Shown: positions 49,526 through 58,714 of the stretch, one piece after another | Position numbering within the stretch: position 1 is the stretch's first letter | How the letters are laid out: each line of letters starts with the position of its first letter | NCBI GenBank assembly: GCA_045636865.1 | Contig: JAZTYJ010000023.1 | Coordinates: forward strand, 18,792 to 82,791 | Origin: SIG480 sp045636865 | GTDB lineage: Bacteria > Bacillota > Clostridia > Oscillospirales > JAAYXM01 | Length of the DNA: 64,000 bases | Direction of reading: 5' to 3' | Program-made: the position numbers and the translations under genes | The notes under the pieces: generated by a model | Databases searched by the model: none | What the model was told of the DNA's origin: nothing | Seen by the model: only the letters and a program-made list of their open reading frames with translations

Positions 49526-51673
49526 ATGTCTCATGCAGAAATAATTGCAAAGGAATTCGATGTCCGTGAGGACTATGTTTTAAATATAATCGCACTTTTA
49601 GATGAGGGAAACACCATTACGTTTATTGCACGCTATCGAAAAGAGCAACATGGCACGATGGACGATCAGCTCATCCGTCAGATTGCAGATAAGCTTGAAT
49701 ACTTGAGAAATCTCGATGCAAGACGTGAAGAGGTAAGGGGGCTTATCGAGGCGCAGGGAAATCTCACCGAAGAAATTTCGGAAGCTCTCAACAAGGCAGA
49801 AACTCTTGCGGAAATCGATGATATTTACAGACCTTTCCGTCCGAAGAGAAAAACGCGTGCATCAGTCGCAAAAGAAAAAGGTCTTGAGCCGCTTGCAAAT
49901 CTCATTCTTGAAAGTCAGAAAACAAACGATGATCCGAGGACGCTTGCGGAAGACTTTGTCGATGTCGAAAAGGGAGTTGACGATGTTGACGCGGCACTTG
50001 CGGGAGCATCTGATATTATTGCTGAAAACGTGTCGGATAATGCAGAAGTCCGGAAAAGAGTCAGAAATCTTATGCGAATACACGGTCTTGTTGTTTCAGA
50101 GTCTGCAAAGGAAGACGAAACAAAGCTTTATGAGATGTATTATGAGTTTTCCCAGCCGGTTGATAAAATAGCAGGTCATCGCGTGCTCGCTCTCAACCGC
50201 GGTGAAAAAGACGGCTTTTTAAAGGTCAAAATCTCTCTCGATGAAGAAAGACCGCTCAGATCCATCCGTTCACTTTTTGTTGACGGAACGTCGGCGTGTG
50301 CAACGCTCGTTGGTGCGGCTTGTGAGGATGCATATTCTCGTCTTATTTTCCCGTCGGTTGAAAGGGAAGTCAGATCAGAGCTTACAGATGCGGCATCCGA
50401 GGATGCGATAAAGCTCTTTGGAGTAAATCTTCGTCAGCTTCTTTTGGCACCGCCCGTAAAGGGAAAAATAACACTCGGTCTCGACCCAGGTTATAGAACA
50501 GGTTGCAAGCTTGCTGTTGTTGATGAAACGGGAAAGATTCTTGATACATCGGTCATTTACCCGACTCACGGCGGTACGCAGGAAGAAAAATCAAAAGAGA
50601 TTTTAAAACAGAAGATTAAGAAATGGAAAGTTGAAATAATAGCAATCGGAAACGGAACAGCTTCAAAGGAAACCGAGATTTTCTGTGCGAAAACGCTCAG
50701 GGAGATAGAAGAAAAGGTTTCATATATGGTTGTTTCCGAAGCGGGTGCGTCGGTATATTCAGCATCAAAGCTCGCGGCAGAGGAAATGCCTGATTTTGAC
50801 CTTACTTTAAGATCGGCAGTTTCAATTGCAAGAAGACTTCAGGACCCGCTTGCAGAGCTTGTCAAGATTGATCCGAAAGCGATCGGTGTAGGGCAGTATC
50901 AGCACGATATGCCGCAGAAAAGGCTCGCTGAGGCTCTGGACGGAGTGGTTGAAGATTGTGTTAATGCAGTAGGCGCAGATCTCAACACTGCATCTGCGGC
51001 GCTTCTCGGTCATATTTCAGGTTTAAGCTCTGCGGTGTGCAAGAATATTGTTACCTACCGAGAAGAAAACGGAAGCTTTAAAAACCGTGCCGAGCTTAAA
51101 AAGGTTCCGAAGCTCGGTGCGAAGGCGTTTGAGCAGTGTGCCGGATTTTTGCGTGTTCCGGGAAGTGATAACCCGCTTGATAATACGAGCGTTCACCCGG
51201 AGTCATACAAAGCGGCAAAGGATCTTTTAACGTCTCTTGGAGTCGATATCAAGAAGATTACGGGCGAATGTGATGAAATTCTCGATAAGGCGAAGAGTAT
51301 CGGTATTTCCGAGCTTTCACAAAAGATTGGAATCGGTGTTCCGACACTTCAGGATATCTTGAAAGAGCTTGCAAAACCCGGGCGCGATCCGAGAGGAGAG
51401 CTTCCTGCGGCAATGCTTCGAGAAGATGTTATGGACATGAAGGATTTAAAAGAGGGTATGATTCTTCAGGGAACAGTCAGAAATGTTATCGACTTCGGCG
51501 CTTTTGTGGATATCGGCGTGCACCAGGACGGTCTCGTTCACATTTCGCAGATATGCTCGAGATTTATAAAGCATCCGTCAGAGGTGCTGAAGGTCGGAGA
51601 TATCGTGCAAGTAAAAGTGCTCGGTGTCGACCTTAACAAGAAGAGAATCAGCCTTACAATGAAAGATATATAA
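49526..51673 (+). CDS. tex: Tex-like RNA-binding protein with S1 domain
   Basis: The 715-residue protein matches Tex/YqgF-like transcription accessory proteins. It has the N-terminal helical region with ITFIARYRKEQHGTMDD (about residues 31-47), a YqgF/RNase H-like core starting LGLDPGYRTGCKLAVVD (about 316-332), helix-hairpin-helix repeats (about 480-560) and a C-terminal S1 domain (about 640-712, VIDFGAFVDIGVHQDGLVHI). Tex binds nucleic acids, interacts with RNA polymerase and is often important for fitness. Length is usual. Confidence 0.94.
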   Translation: MSHAEIIAKEFDVREDYVLNIIALLDEGNTITFIARYRKEQHGTMDDQLIRQIADKLEYLRNLDARREEVRGLIEAQGNLTEEISEALNKAETLAEIDDIYRPFRPKRKTRASVAKEKGLEPLANLILESQKTNDDPRTLAEDFVDVEKGVDDVDAALAGASDIIAENVSDNAEVRKRVRNLMRIHGLVVSESAKEDETKLYEMYYEFSQPVDKIAGHRVLALNRGEKDGFLKVKISLDEERPLRSIRSLFVDGTSACATLVGAACEDAYSRLIFPSVEREVRSELTDAASEDAIKLFGVNLRQLLLAPPVKGKITLGLDPGYRTGCKLAVVDETGKILDTSVIYPTHGGTQEEKSKEILKQKIKKWKVEIIAIGNGTASKETEIFCAKTLREIEEKVSYMVVSEAGASVYSASKLAAEEMPDFDLTLRSAVSIARRLQDPLAELVKIDPKAIGVGQYQHDMPQKRLAEALDGVVEDCVNAVGADLNTASAALLGHISGLSSAVCKNIVTYREENGSFKNRAELKKVPKLGAKAFEQCAGFLRVPGSDNPLDNTSVHPESYKAAKDLLTSLGVDIKKITGECDEILDKAKSIGISELSQKIGIGVPTLQDILKELAKPGRDPRGELPAAMLREDVMDMKDLKEGMILQGTVRNVIDFGAFVDIGVHQDGLVHISQICSRFIKHPSEVLKVGDIVQVKVLGVDLNKKRISLTMKDI

Positions 51674-51687
51674 AGGAGAGATGAAAA

Positions 51688-51912
51688 ATGCCGTATGTAG
51701 CAATTAAAGCATTCCCAAAGGAAGAAGAATCCACGAAAGAAGTTGTAAGAAGAATCAATGAGGTTCTTATCGATGTCTGGAAATGCAATCCGGAAGCTAT
51801 CGCAATTTCAATGGAGGAAGTTGAGCCTGAAAACTGGGTGAAGGTAGAAAAAGAAGAAATTGAGCCCAAGATGGATAAGATGATGATTTACGCAGGAAAA
51901 GAGAACTTTTAA
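51688..51912 (+). CDS. Tautomerase-superfamily (4-oxalocrotonate tautomerase-like) protein
   Basis: The 74-residue protein begins MPYVAIKAFP, with proline as second residue, the catalytic N-terminal base of tautomerases after methionine removal. The pattern of one beta strand, a helix (STKEVVRRINEVLIDVW) and a second strand fits the fold. It lacks the usual arginine pair near residues 11 and 39, so the reaction is uncertain. It follows tex by 14 bases and is the last gene before a terminator. Confidence 0.75.
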   Translation: MPYVAIKAFPKEEESTKEVVRRINEVLIDVWKCNPEAIAISMEEVEPENWVKVEKEEIEPKMDKMMIYAGKENF

Positions 51913-51921
51913 CTAAAGTAA

Positions 51922-51958
51922 AAAAACAGCCTTACTCGATTTGAGTAAGGCTGTTTTT
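51922..51958. terminator. Bidirectional terminator between the tautomerase-like gene and groEL
   Basis: AAAAACAGCCTTACTC pairs perfectly with GAGTAAGGCTGTTTTT across a five-base loop, with U tracts on both strands, so it serves both convergent transcripts. Confidence 0.92.
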
Positions 51959-51979
51959 GTTCTGTTTTTGGAATCCGGA

Positions 51980-53614
51980 TTAATACATACCCATTCCGCC
52001 GTCGCCCATACCTGCGGGCATTGCGGGAGCTGCAGGCTCCTTCTTATCAGCAACAAGGCTTTCTGTTGTGAGAACCATTGATGCGATAGAAGCTGCATTT
52101 TCAAGTGCTGTTCGTGTAACCTTGGCCGGATCAACGATACCTGCCTTGATCATATCGCAGTACTTGTTTGAGTAAGCATCAAAGCCATAACCTGTTCTGC
52201 GGCTGTTCTTGATCTTGTCAAGAACGATAGAACCGTCGATGCCCGCATTAGCAGCAATCTGACGAACCGGCTCCTCAAGAGCTTTTGCGATGATGCGGAC
52301 ACCTGTGCGCTCGTCACCCTCTGTCTTTGAAATGAGCTTTTCAACAGCAGAGATAGCATTTACGAATACTGTACCGCCACCTGCAACGATGCCTTCTTCA
52401 ACAGCTGCGCGTGTAGCGTTGAGAGCATCCTCGATGCGGAGCTTCTTTTCCTTCATTTCGATTTCGGTAGCAGCACCAACCTTGATAACTGCAACACCGC
52501 CTGCGAGCTTTGCGAGGCGTTCCTGAAGTTTTTCGCGGTCAAACTCTGAATTTGTTGTTTCGATCTGTGAACGGATCTGACCTACGCGAGCCTTGATTTC
52601 AGCTGCATCGCCTGCACCGTCAACGATGATCGTGTTTTCCTTCTGAACCTTGATCTGGCGTGCATGACCAAGCATATCAACAGTAGTTTCCTTAAGGTCC
52701 ATACCGAGCTCTTCAGAAACAACCTGACCGCCTGTGAGGATAGCGATATCCTTGAGCATTTCCTTACGTCTGTCGCCAAAGCCCGGAGCCTTAACGCCGA
52801 CACATGTGAATGTACCGCGGAGCTTGTTAACGAGGAGAGTTGCAAGAGCTTCGCCCTCGATATCTTCAGCGATGATAACGAGCTTCTTGCCTGCCTGAAC
52901 GATTTTTTCAAGAAGCGGAAGGATTTCCTGAATGTTTGAGATCTTCTTGTCTGTGATGAGGATAGAAGCATCGTCGATAACAGCTTCCATCTTTTCTGTA
53001 TCAGTTACCATATACGGTGAGATGTAACCGCGGTCAAACTGCATACCTTCAACGATTTCGCTGTAAGTTTCAGCAGTCTTTGACTCTTCAACTGTGATAA
53101 CGCCATCAGCAGAAACCTTTTCCATAGCTTCAGCGATGAGCTTACCGATAGTTTCGTTAGCAGAAGAGACAGCAGCAACGCGAGCGATGTCCTCTGTGCC
53201 GTTTACCTTCTGTGAAGCAGCCTTAACAGCTTCAACAGCAGCTTCAACAGCCTTGCTGATACCTGCGCGCATAATCATCGGATTTGCACCTGCAGTAACG
53301 TTCTTCATACCTTCGCGGATGATAGCCTGAGCGAGAAGGGTAGCAGTGGTAGTACCGTCACCTGCAACGTCGTGAGTCTTTGTTGAAACTTCCTTAACGA
53401 GCTGTGCACCCATATTTTCAAACGGGTCATCAAGTTCGATTTCCTTTGCAATTGTGACACCGTCGTTTGTGATGAGGGGAGCACCGAACTTCTTATCAAG
53501 AACAACGTTGCGACCCTTCGGACCGAGAGTTACCTTAACTGTGTCAGCGAGCTTATTGATACCGCGCTCAAGAGCGTGGCGAGCGTCTTCTGAAAAGAGA
53601 ATTTCCTTTGCCAT
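51980..53614 (-). CDS. groEL: Chaperonin GroEL
   Basis: The 544-residue protein is the 60-kDa chaperonin, with TVKVTLGPKGRNVVLDKKFG (about residues 24-43), the ATP-binding VAGDGTTTATLLAQ (about 85-98), GMQFDRGYISPYMVT (about 190-204), AAVEEGIVAGGG and the C-terminal glycine-methionine tail PAGMGDGGMGMY. It folds proteins with GroES in an ATP cycle. It is 32 bases after groES, under the same CIRCE-controlled promoter. Confidence 0.98.
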   Translation of the reverse strand: MAKEILFSEDARHALERGINKLADTVKVTLGPKGRNVVLDKKFGAPLITNDGVTIAKEIELDDPFENMGAQLVKEVSTKTHDVAGDGTTTATLLAQAIIREGMKNVTAGANPMIMRAGISKAVEAAVEAVKAASQKVNGTEDIARVAAVSSANETIGKLIAEAMEKVSADGVITVEESKTAETYSEIVEGMQFDRGYISPYMVTDTEKMEAVIDDASILITDKKISNIQEILPLLEKIVQAGKKLVIIAEDIEGEALATLLVNKLRGTFTCVGVKAPGFGDRRKEMLKDIAILTGGQVVSEELGMDLKETTVDMLGHARQIKVQKENTIIVDGAGDAAEIKARVGQIRSQIETTNSEFDREKLQERLAKLAGGVAVIKVGAATEIEMKEKKLRIEDALNATRAAVEEGIVAGGGTVFVNAISAVEKLISKTEGDERTGVRIIAKALEEPVRQIAANAGIDGSIVLDKIKNSRRTGYGFDAYSNKYCDMIKAGIVDPAKVTRTALENAASIASMVLTTESLVADKKEPAAPAMPAGMGDGGMGMY

Positions 53615-53646
53615 ATGAAATTACCTACCTTTATAAGATTTGAAAA

Positions 53647-53931
53647 TTATTCAACAACAGCAAGAATGTCGTTCTGACGAACGATGATGTACTCAACAGA
53701 GTCAATCTTAACTTCTGTGCCTGAATATTTGCTTGTTATAACCTTGTCGCCGACTTTAACGTGCATAACGATTTCCTTGCCGTCAACGTTACCTCCGGGA
53801 CCAACTGCGATAACCTCAGCCACCTGGGGTTTCTCCTGTGAAGCAGCAGTAAGAATAATTCCGCTTTTTGTGGTTTCTTCAGCTTCAACCATTTTGATAA
53901 CCACGCGGTCTGCAAGTGGTTTAAGTGTCAT
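53647..53931 (-). CDS. groES: Co-chaperonin GroES
   Basis: The 94-residue protein starts MTLKPLADRVVIK and carries the mobile loop (ETTKSGIILTAASQEKP, about residues 18-34) and the roof motif GPGGNVDGKE. It caps GroEL. AGGAGG lies just before the ATG. The gene is directly downstream of the CIRCE operator. Confidence 0.97.
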   Translation of the reverse strand: MTLKPLADRVVIKMVEAEETTKSGIILTAASQEKPQVAEVIAVGPGGNVDGKEIVMHVKVGDKVITSKYSGTEVKIDSVEYIIVRQNDILAVVE

Positions 53932-53959
53932 TGTGAATTACCTCCTGAATTGATCTGTT

Positions 53960-53986
53960 TTAGCACTCGTTAGTGTAGAGTGCTAA
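53960..53986. promoter_or_regulatory. CIRCE operator (HrcA-binding site)
   Basis: The sequence TTAGCACTC, nine bases, GAGTGCTAA is a perfect CIRCE element. HrcA binds it to repress groES-groEL at normal temperature. It sits at the beginning of the transcript, 28 bases before the groES start codon. Confidence 0.98.
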
Positions 53987-53996
53987 TTCCTTATAT

Positions 53997-54025
53997 ATAA
54001 TAAAATATGTTGATGTTTTTTGCAA
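53997..54025 (-). promoter_or_regulatory. Sigma-A promoter of groES-groEL
   Basis: On the minus strand TTGCAA (54025-54020), a 17-base spacer and TATTAT (54002-53997) lie just upstream of the CIRCE operator, giving a transcript start beside it. Confidence 0.7.
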
Positions 54026-54048
54026 ACAGGAAATTTTCGGAAAAACAG

Positions 54049-54095
54049 ACAAAAAAAGAACAAAACAGAGGTTTAACCAAAGTACCTCTGTTTTG
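54049..54095 (-). terminator. Terminator after the rRNA methyltransferase-like gene
   Basis: CAAAACAGAGGT pairs perfectly with ACCTCTGTTTTG (54061-54095, 11-base loop). On the minus strand the stem is followed by TTCTTTTTTT, so it ends the transcript from the PBP and methyltransferase genes before the groES promoter. Confidence 0.8.
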
Positions 54096-54160
54096 CTCCG
54101 AAAATCTCTTGTTTTCTCTGAAAATCTCAAAAATCAAACTTTTTCATAAATATTTAATAT

Positions 54161-55273
54161 TTAAAAGTACATATAAAGCTCGCATTTAATCATTCCATTA
54201 TACATTTTTCTGCGTTTTTTCGCCTTTTTGCCGTAAAAAAATTCAAATTCCGGATGAGAAGTAATAATGTATGATGAAAAATTCGGCAAACGCGACATTG
54301 CTTTGCCAAAATCCTTATAAAGACGTTCTGCATCACGGATTTCCATAAGTCGCTGACCGTAGGGAGGGTTTGCAACACAGATTCCCGCATCGTGTCGAGG
54401 TGCAAATCTTGTCGCATCGGCATTTTCAAATGTTATGTACTTGTCAACACCGGCCTTTTTTGCATTCGACTTTGCAAGTGCTATCGCTTCAGTGTCAACG
54501 TCGCCGCCCCAAAGCTCAAAATCTCTTGTAAACATCTTTGTTTTCGCCGTCTCCCTGACGGAAGTCCAGATTCCTTTATCCGACATTTCCCAGCTCTCTG
54601 CGGCAAAGCGGCGCGAAAGACCGGGAGCACGGTTTTCTGCAATCATCGCAGCTTCAATAAGAAGCGTGCCCGAACCGCAGAACGGATCACAGAAAAACTC
54701 GCGTCCTCTGTATTTTGAAAGTGTTACAATAGCGGCGGCAAGTGTCTCGCGGAGAGGAGCCGCACCCGACGTCGCGCGATATCCGCGTTTGTGAAGTCCG
54801 GGACCTGTCGTGTCGAGATAAACCTGGCAGATGTCGTGCATAATTGAAAACTGAATCTGATACTTGCTGCCGGTTTCTTCAAAATAAGAAATGAAATACT
54901 TTGTTTTAAGCCGCTCAACAACCGCTTTCTTTATGATACTCTGGCAGTCGGGGATGGAGAAGAGCTTTGAATTTAAGCTGTGCCCCTTGACAGGGAAAGC
55001 ACCGTCTTTCGGAATAAGATCCTCCCACGGAAGAGCCTTTATACCGTCAAAAAGCTCGGTAAAGGTGGTAGCCTTGAAAGTTCCGACGACGAGAAGAACT
55101 CTCTCGCCCGTGCGGAGCCAGATATTAGCGCGCGCCATATCCTCGAAGGTGCCGTCGAAAAAGACTCTGCCGTTTTCGGCTTTCACATTCTCAAGACCGA
55201 GATGCGAAAGCTCTTTAGAGGCAATTCCCTCAAGACCGAAGAGGGTAGGGACACAAAATCTGAATTTAGTCAT
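54161..55273 (-). CDS. THUMP-domain class I RNA methyltransferase (RlmL N-terminal/YpsC-like)
   Basis: The 370-residue protein has an N-terminal ferredoxin-like and THUMP region (about residues 1-155, MTKFRFCVPTLFGLEGIASK), then a Rossmann methyltransferase with CDPFCGSGTLLIEAA (about 190-204), GGDVDTEAI and the catalytic motif NPPYGQRL. Relatives methylate guanine N2 in 23S rRNA (RlmL) or tRNA. The start at 55273 follows the PBP gene by seven bases with GGAG upstream; a longer in-frame reading would run into the PBP coding region. The exact RNA target is not known. Confidence 0.9.
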   Translation of the reverse strand: MTKFRFCVPTLFGLEGIASKELSHLGLENVKAENGRVFFDGTFEDMARANIWLRTGERVLLVVGTFKATTFTELFDGIKALPWEDLIPKDGAFPVKGHSLNSKLFSIPDCQSIIKKAVVERLKTKYFISYFEETGSKYQIQFSIMHDICQVYLDTTGPGLHKRGYRATSGAAPLRETLAAAIVTLSKYRGREFFCDPFCGSGTLLIEAAMIAENRAPGLSRRFAAESWEMSDKGIWTSVRETAKTKMFTRDFELWGGDVDTEAIALAKSNAKKAGVDKYITFENADATRFAPRHDAGICVANPPYGQRLMEIRDAERLYKDFGKAMSRLPNFSSYIITSHPEFEFFYGKKAKKRRKMYNGMIKCELYMYF

Positions 55274-55280
55274 ATAAGTA

Positions 55281-57725
55281 TCACTCCGTGGGGGTTTCGT
55301 TTGTTGTGGTATCGTCTTGCGTCTCATCCGAAGTATCCGTTATGTCATCTTCGTTATTTTCCGTTTCGTCATCAGCAGCTTCATCTTTCGTAGTATCGGA
55401 TAATTCAAAAGAATGGGAGGTGCAGACTGCGTTCATCGGTTTTTCCGCGCCGGAGGAGAAGAAGAACTGTCCGTCGGGCGGATTTGAATTGTGAAGAACA
55501 TACTGTTCGTCAGAAACGATAACTCCATCGAGTGTGAAGAACCTTTGGATGTTCATAAACGCGACGGTTTTTCTGATATCCGTCGGGCAGAACTGTGAAG
55601 CAAGCATACTTGACACGCTGTCGATTTCAACGTCTACGTGTACGTCGCAGGTATGTCTCGGAACATCGTCTTTATGGAAATATCCAGCAACAACAGCGTT
55701 GCCTCGCGGGTCATTCTTGCAGCTTTCGGACGGGAGAAGTCCGCTATACTGACAAACGTTGACGTATTTGAAATCTCCGCTTTTTTCAAAGTTTTTAACC
55801 TCAAGATTCTTATGCGCGGCATTCATAACGCGCTTCCAGACGGTGAGCGCAGGGGAGAGCGACTTTGCAATATACTTCGGGTTGTCATAGCCAAACCACG
55901 CCGCACCGACGTAATACGGAGTATATCCGACAAACCAGCGGTCCTCGTCGTTGTTTGACGTACCTGTCTTCGCCGCCGCCGGCATACCGCGATCAAGCTT
56001 TGCATAAGTTCCCGTACCGCCCGTTACGACATTTCCGAGCATATAGGTCATATACTCTGCGGTTTTTCTGCTCATCGCCTTTGTCGGAGTTGATTCCTTT
56101 TCGATGAGGACATTACCGTCGCTGTCAAGTACCTTCGTATAAGTTCTCGGTTCAAAGTACGAACCGCCGTTAGCAAAAGGAACATATGCCGCGGCCATTT
56201 CGAGAGCAGTGATGCCGTTTGTGAGCTGACCGAGAGCAAGCGGTGCGAGATTTTTGTCGCCTTTTTTGGAAAGCGACTTAACGCCGAGGTTTGCTGTGAG
56301 GAAGTTGAACGAACGCTCAATCGAGAGCTTGTCGAGGGTTTTCATGGAAACTGTATTGATAGATTGCTTTACAGCCTCGTTAATGTTTGTTCTGCCTGAA
56401 TACGTTCTCGTTTCGTTTTTCGGATAAGCAGTACCGTTGAGCACAGTCATCGGGGCGTCATCCTCGACGGAGAACGGGGTAATGAGTCCGTACTCAATAG
56501 ACGGAGCATAGACGGAAATCGGCTTAATCGACGATCCGGGCGGACGTTTTGTCTGTGTAGCGCGGTTTAAGATTCTCGAGCCCTGTTTTTTGCCTCTGCC
56601 GCCGCGCATAGCAACGATATCGCCGTTTTGCGGATCCATCATAATCATAGCGCATTCGGGCTGAACGTTGCCTGAATATTTGGGGAAGACACTGTCGCTT
56701 TCAAAAACCTCATCCATAGCGGCCTGAATTTCGGGATTAACAGTAGCGTATATTTTAAGACCGCCGGAATATATTGTTCTTACGGCAACATTCTCGGAAT
56801 AACCGCGCAACTCGACGAGATCGTCGATGAGGTCTTCGATAATCTGGTCAACGAAATACGACTGAATCTTTGAAGCCTGATTATTGCGTTTTTCCGTATT
56901 GAAAGCTATTTCCTCGACATTTGCGGCATCGCGCTCCTCTTCGGAAATCATATCAAGCTCATACATACGGTTTACGATGGTAGTTCTGCGTTCTTTGTTG
57001 TTTTCGGGGTGGATATAGGGATTATAGTAAGACGGCAGATTGGTTATACCGACAAGTGCGGCAGATTCAGCAACGGTAAGCTCTGAAACATCTTTACCGT
57101 AGTATGCCTGAGCGGCAGTACCGACACCGTAACAACCTTCACCGAGATAGATGGTGTTGAGATACATTTCGATAATGGTATCCTTATCGTAGTGACGTTC
57201 AAGATACAGCGCGCGCATAATCTCCTGAAGCTTTCGCTTAACTGAATCCTGATTATCACCCGTGAGGTTTTTTACGAGCTGTTGAGTAATGGTTGATGCA
57301 CCGTAGTCGCTCTTGAACTTAAAGAAGAGGTTTGCGCTTGCGGAGAGGGTGCGCTTCCAGTCGACGCCGTGGTGCTTCATAAAGCGGTGGTCCTCGATAG
57401 CGATGGCGGCATCCTTAAGATGTACGGGCATATCCTCGAGGTCTACCCAGGTTCTGTTCTGCGAATCGTAGAGCCGTTCAAACTCGTGTTCCTCGCCGTT
57501 TTCATCGATGTAATAAACGATAGAGGAGTAATTGAGCTTCATCGCCTCAAGCTCGATATCGACTTTAGCATCGAGAGAGAGCATGTAAGAGACGAAAACG
57601 AGCGTGCAAATACCGATAGTGCAGGCAAGTATCAAAAGCCCTGTACGGATGAAAAACCATGACAGGGAAGAAAAGAACGGATGGGATTTAAGTTTTTTAA
57701 AAGGGTTGTTTTTCTTGTCAGACAC
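55281..57725 (-). CDS. Class A penicillin-binding protein (PBP1a type)
   Basis: The 814-residue protein is a bifunctional peptidoglycan synthase: one membrane anchor (about residues 27-50), a GT51 glycosyltransferase domain with the catalytic glutamate in IEDHRFMKHHGVDW (about 110-123) and STITQQLVKNL, then a transpeptidase domain with SxxK in PPGSSIKP (about 398-405), SxN in QSINTVS and KTGTSN (about 600). The C-terminal 60 residues are acidic and threonine-rich with no clear fold. The start is GTG at 57725 with GGAGG upstream. It is co-transcribed with the methyltransferase gene. Confidence 0.95.
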   Translation of the reverse strand: MSDKKNNPFKKLKSHPFFSSLSWFFIRTGLLILACTIGICTLVFVSYMLSLDAKVDIELEAMKLNYSSIVYYIDENGEEHEFERLYDSQNRTWVDLEDMPVHLKDAAIAIEDHRFMKHHGVDWKRTLSASANLFFKFKSDYGASTITQQLVKNLTGDNQDSVKRKLQEIMRALYLERHYDKDTIIEMYLNTIYLGEGCYGVGTAAQAYYGKDVSELTVAESAALVGITNLPSYYNPYIHPENNKERRTTIVNRMYELDMISEEERDAANVEEIAFNTEKRNNQASKIQSYFVDQIIEDLIDDLVELRGYSENVAVRTIYSGGLKIYATVNPEIQAAMDEVFESDSVFPKYSGNVQPECAMIMMDPQNGDIVAMRGGRGKKQGSRILNRATQTKRPPGSSIKPISVYAPSIEYGLITPFSVEDDAPMTVLNGTAYPKNETRTYSGRTNINEAVKQSINTVSMKTLDKLSIERSFNFLTANLGVKSLSKKGDKNLAPLALGQLTNGITALEMAAAYVPFANGGSYFEPRTYTKVLDSDGNVLIEKESTPTKAMSRKTAEYMTYMLGNVVTGGTGTYAKLDRGMPAAAKTGTSNNDEDRWFVGYTPYYVGAAWFGYDNPKYIAKSLSPALTVWKRVMNAAHKNLEVKNFEKSGDFKYVNVCQYSGLLPSESCKNDPRGNAVVAGYFHKDDVPRHTCDVHVDVEIDSVSSMLASQFCPTDIRKTVAFMNIQRFFTLDGVIVSDEQYVLHNSNPPDGQFFFSSGAEKPMNAVCTSHSFELSDTTKDEAADDETENNEDDITDTSDETQDDTTTNETPTE

Positions 57726-57859
57726 AACGACACCTCCGTAAAGTCAAATTCTAACATATTATATTATAATATATTTTTCCAAAAAAAGCTATATAAATTT
57801 AAAAACAACAAATTACCCATCCACTAAAGCATCAAACCCACATCGTAGGGGCGGATGCC

Positions 57860-57967
57860 CACATCGTCCGCAAAGCCCTCCTTGCCTAAAGGAGGGGGGA
57901 CCGCTTCAGCGGTGGGAGGATTCAGGAGTGGGACTACCGAAGGTGTTGGAGAAATTGTGAATCTACA
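57860..57967 (+). repeat. MITE-like intergenic repeat, copy 1 (left part)
   Basis: Bases 57860-57923 are identical over 64 nt to 58237-58300. The copy contains small hairpins CCTCC-ttgcctaaa-GGAGG and ACCGC-ttca-GCGGT, then a diverged continuation (ACTACCGAAGGTGTTGG) up to the ribosome site of the next gene. The right half of the element is missing here. Just upstream (57840-57860) is a further phrase, GTAGGGGCGGATGCCC, with its own symmetry. Confidence 0.85.
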
Positions 57968-57992
57968 ACAATATTTCAAAGGAGATGATTAA

Positions 57993-58223
57993 ATGCGAGC
58001 ACGTATAACAGAGCTTGGATGCAAGGAAGTCATAAACGTCTGCGACGGCACGCGCTACGGCTTCGTAAACGACGTGGAGGTAGACTGCACGTGCGGCAAA
58101 ATCGTGTCACTTATAATACATGCGCCGTGTAAACTGAATATCTTTACAGGCAAAAAAGAGGATATTATCATTCCGTGGGAGAAAATAAAGCATATCGGCG
58201 AAGACATAATCCTCGTAGAATAA
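57993..58223 (+). CDS. YlmC/YmxH family PRC-barrel sporulation protein
   Basis: The 76-residue protein is a single PRC-barrel with ELGCKEVINVCDGTRYGFV (about residues 7-25), DCTCGKIVSLII (about 31-42) and IIIPWEKIKHIGEDIIL near the end, matching the YlmC/YmxH family that occurs in endospore formers. Its role is unknown. AAGGAG lies before the ATG. It is flanked on both sides by copies of the same intergenic repeat. Confidence 0.88.
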   Translation: MRARITELGCKEVINVCDGTRYGFVNDVEVDCTCGKIVSLIIHAPCKLNIFTGKKEDIIIPWEKIKHIGEDIILVE

Positions 58224-58236
58224 AACCAACCAACAC

Positions 58237-58397
58237 CACATCGTCCGCAAAGCCCTCCTTGCCTAAAGGAGGGGGGACCGCTTCAGCGGTGGGAGGATTC
58301 GGGAGGGGGCACCACCGAAGATGGTGGAGGGATTGTAATCCCACAACCCCTCAGTCTCACTTCGTTTGACAGCTCCCCTTGCACAGGGGAGCCTTTT
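58237..58397 (+). repeat. MITE-like intergenic repeat, copy 2 (complete)
   Basis: The left end AAGCCCTCCTTGCCTAAAGGAGG and the inverted right end (reverse complement AAGGCTCCCCTGTGCAAGGGG) resemble each other, giving imperfect terminal inverted repeats around hairpins ACCGC/GCGGT, CACC/GGTG and CTCCCC/GGGGAG. It has no coding capacity. Similar non-autonomous elements are frequent between genes of gut Clostridia. The length of about 160 bases and the hairpins fit a MITE or a processed RNA element. Confidence 0.8.
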
Positions 58398-58714
58398 ATG
58401 TAAAAACCCCACCAAAAACTGTAAAGCCGAATACATATACACCGTATAACCAACTTGAATTTTATGCAGAAACCGAATATTTTTTTGCATCTCAAAGCTT
58501 AATATATATAATTCCTACATATTAAAATATATATCACCCAAATAAAAATTTTAAAACCGCCAAACCCTTGATATTCCAAGGCTTGGAAACTTTTTTGAAA
58601 TATGTCTGTAATATTTCTGTAAAAAAGGCTTGATTTTGATAAAACAATTTATTATAATATTAGTGTGTCAATTAGTCTTATTAAGACACAAAAAATATTT
58701 AGGAGGAAGAAAAA
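58398..58714 (+). promoter_or_regulatory. Leader region of the giant surface protein: palindrome, promoter, 5' hairpin
   Basis: No gene is seen in these 317 bases. From left to right they hold AT-rich sequence, a perfect palindrome TTCCAAG-G-CTTGGAA (58574-58588) that could be an operator, a sigma-A promoter TTGATT (58630-58635), 17 bases, TATAAT (58653-58658), and a hairpin TGTGTC/GACACA (58664-58690) at the very start of the transcript. The hairpin is placed as 5' mRNA-stabilising stems are. AGGAGG follows at 58701. Confidence 0.75.

Noticed and set aside
57840..58397. CRISPR array from the short repeats
   Set aside because: Only two copies in the same orientation, about 377 bases apart, with a gene between them; no regular spacers.
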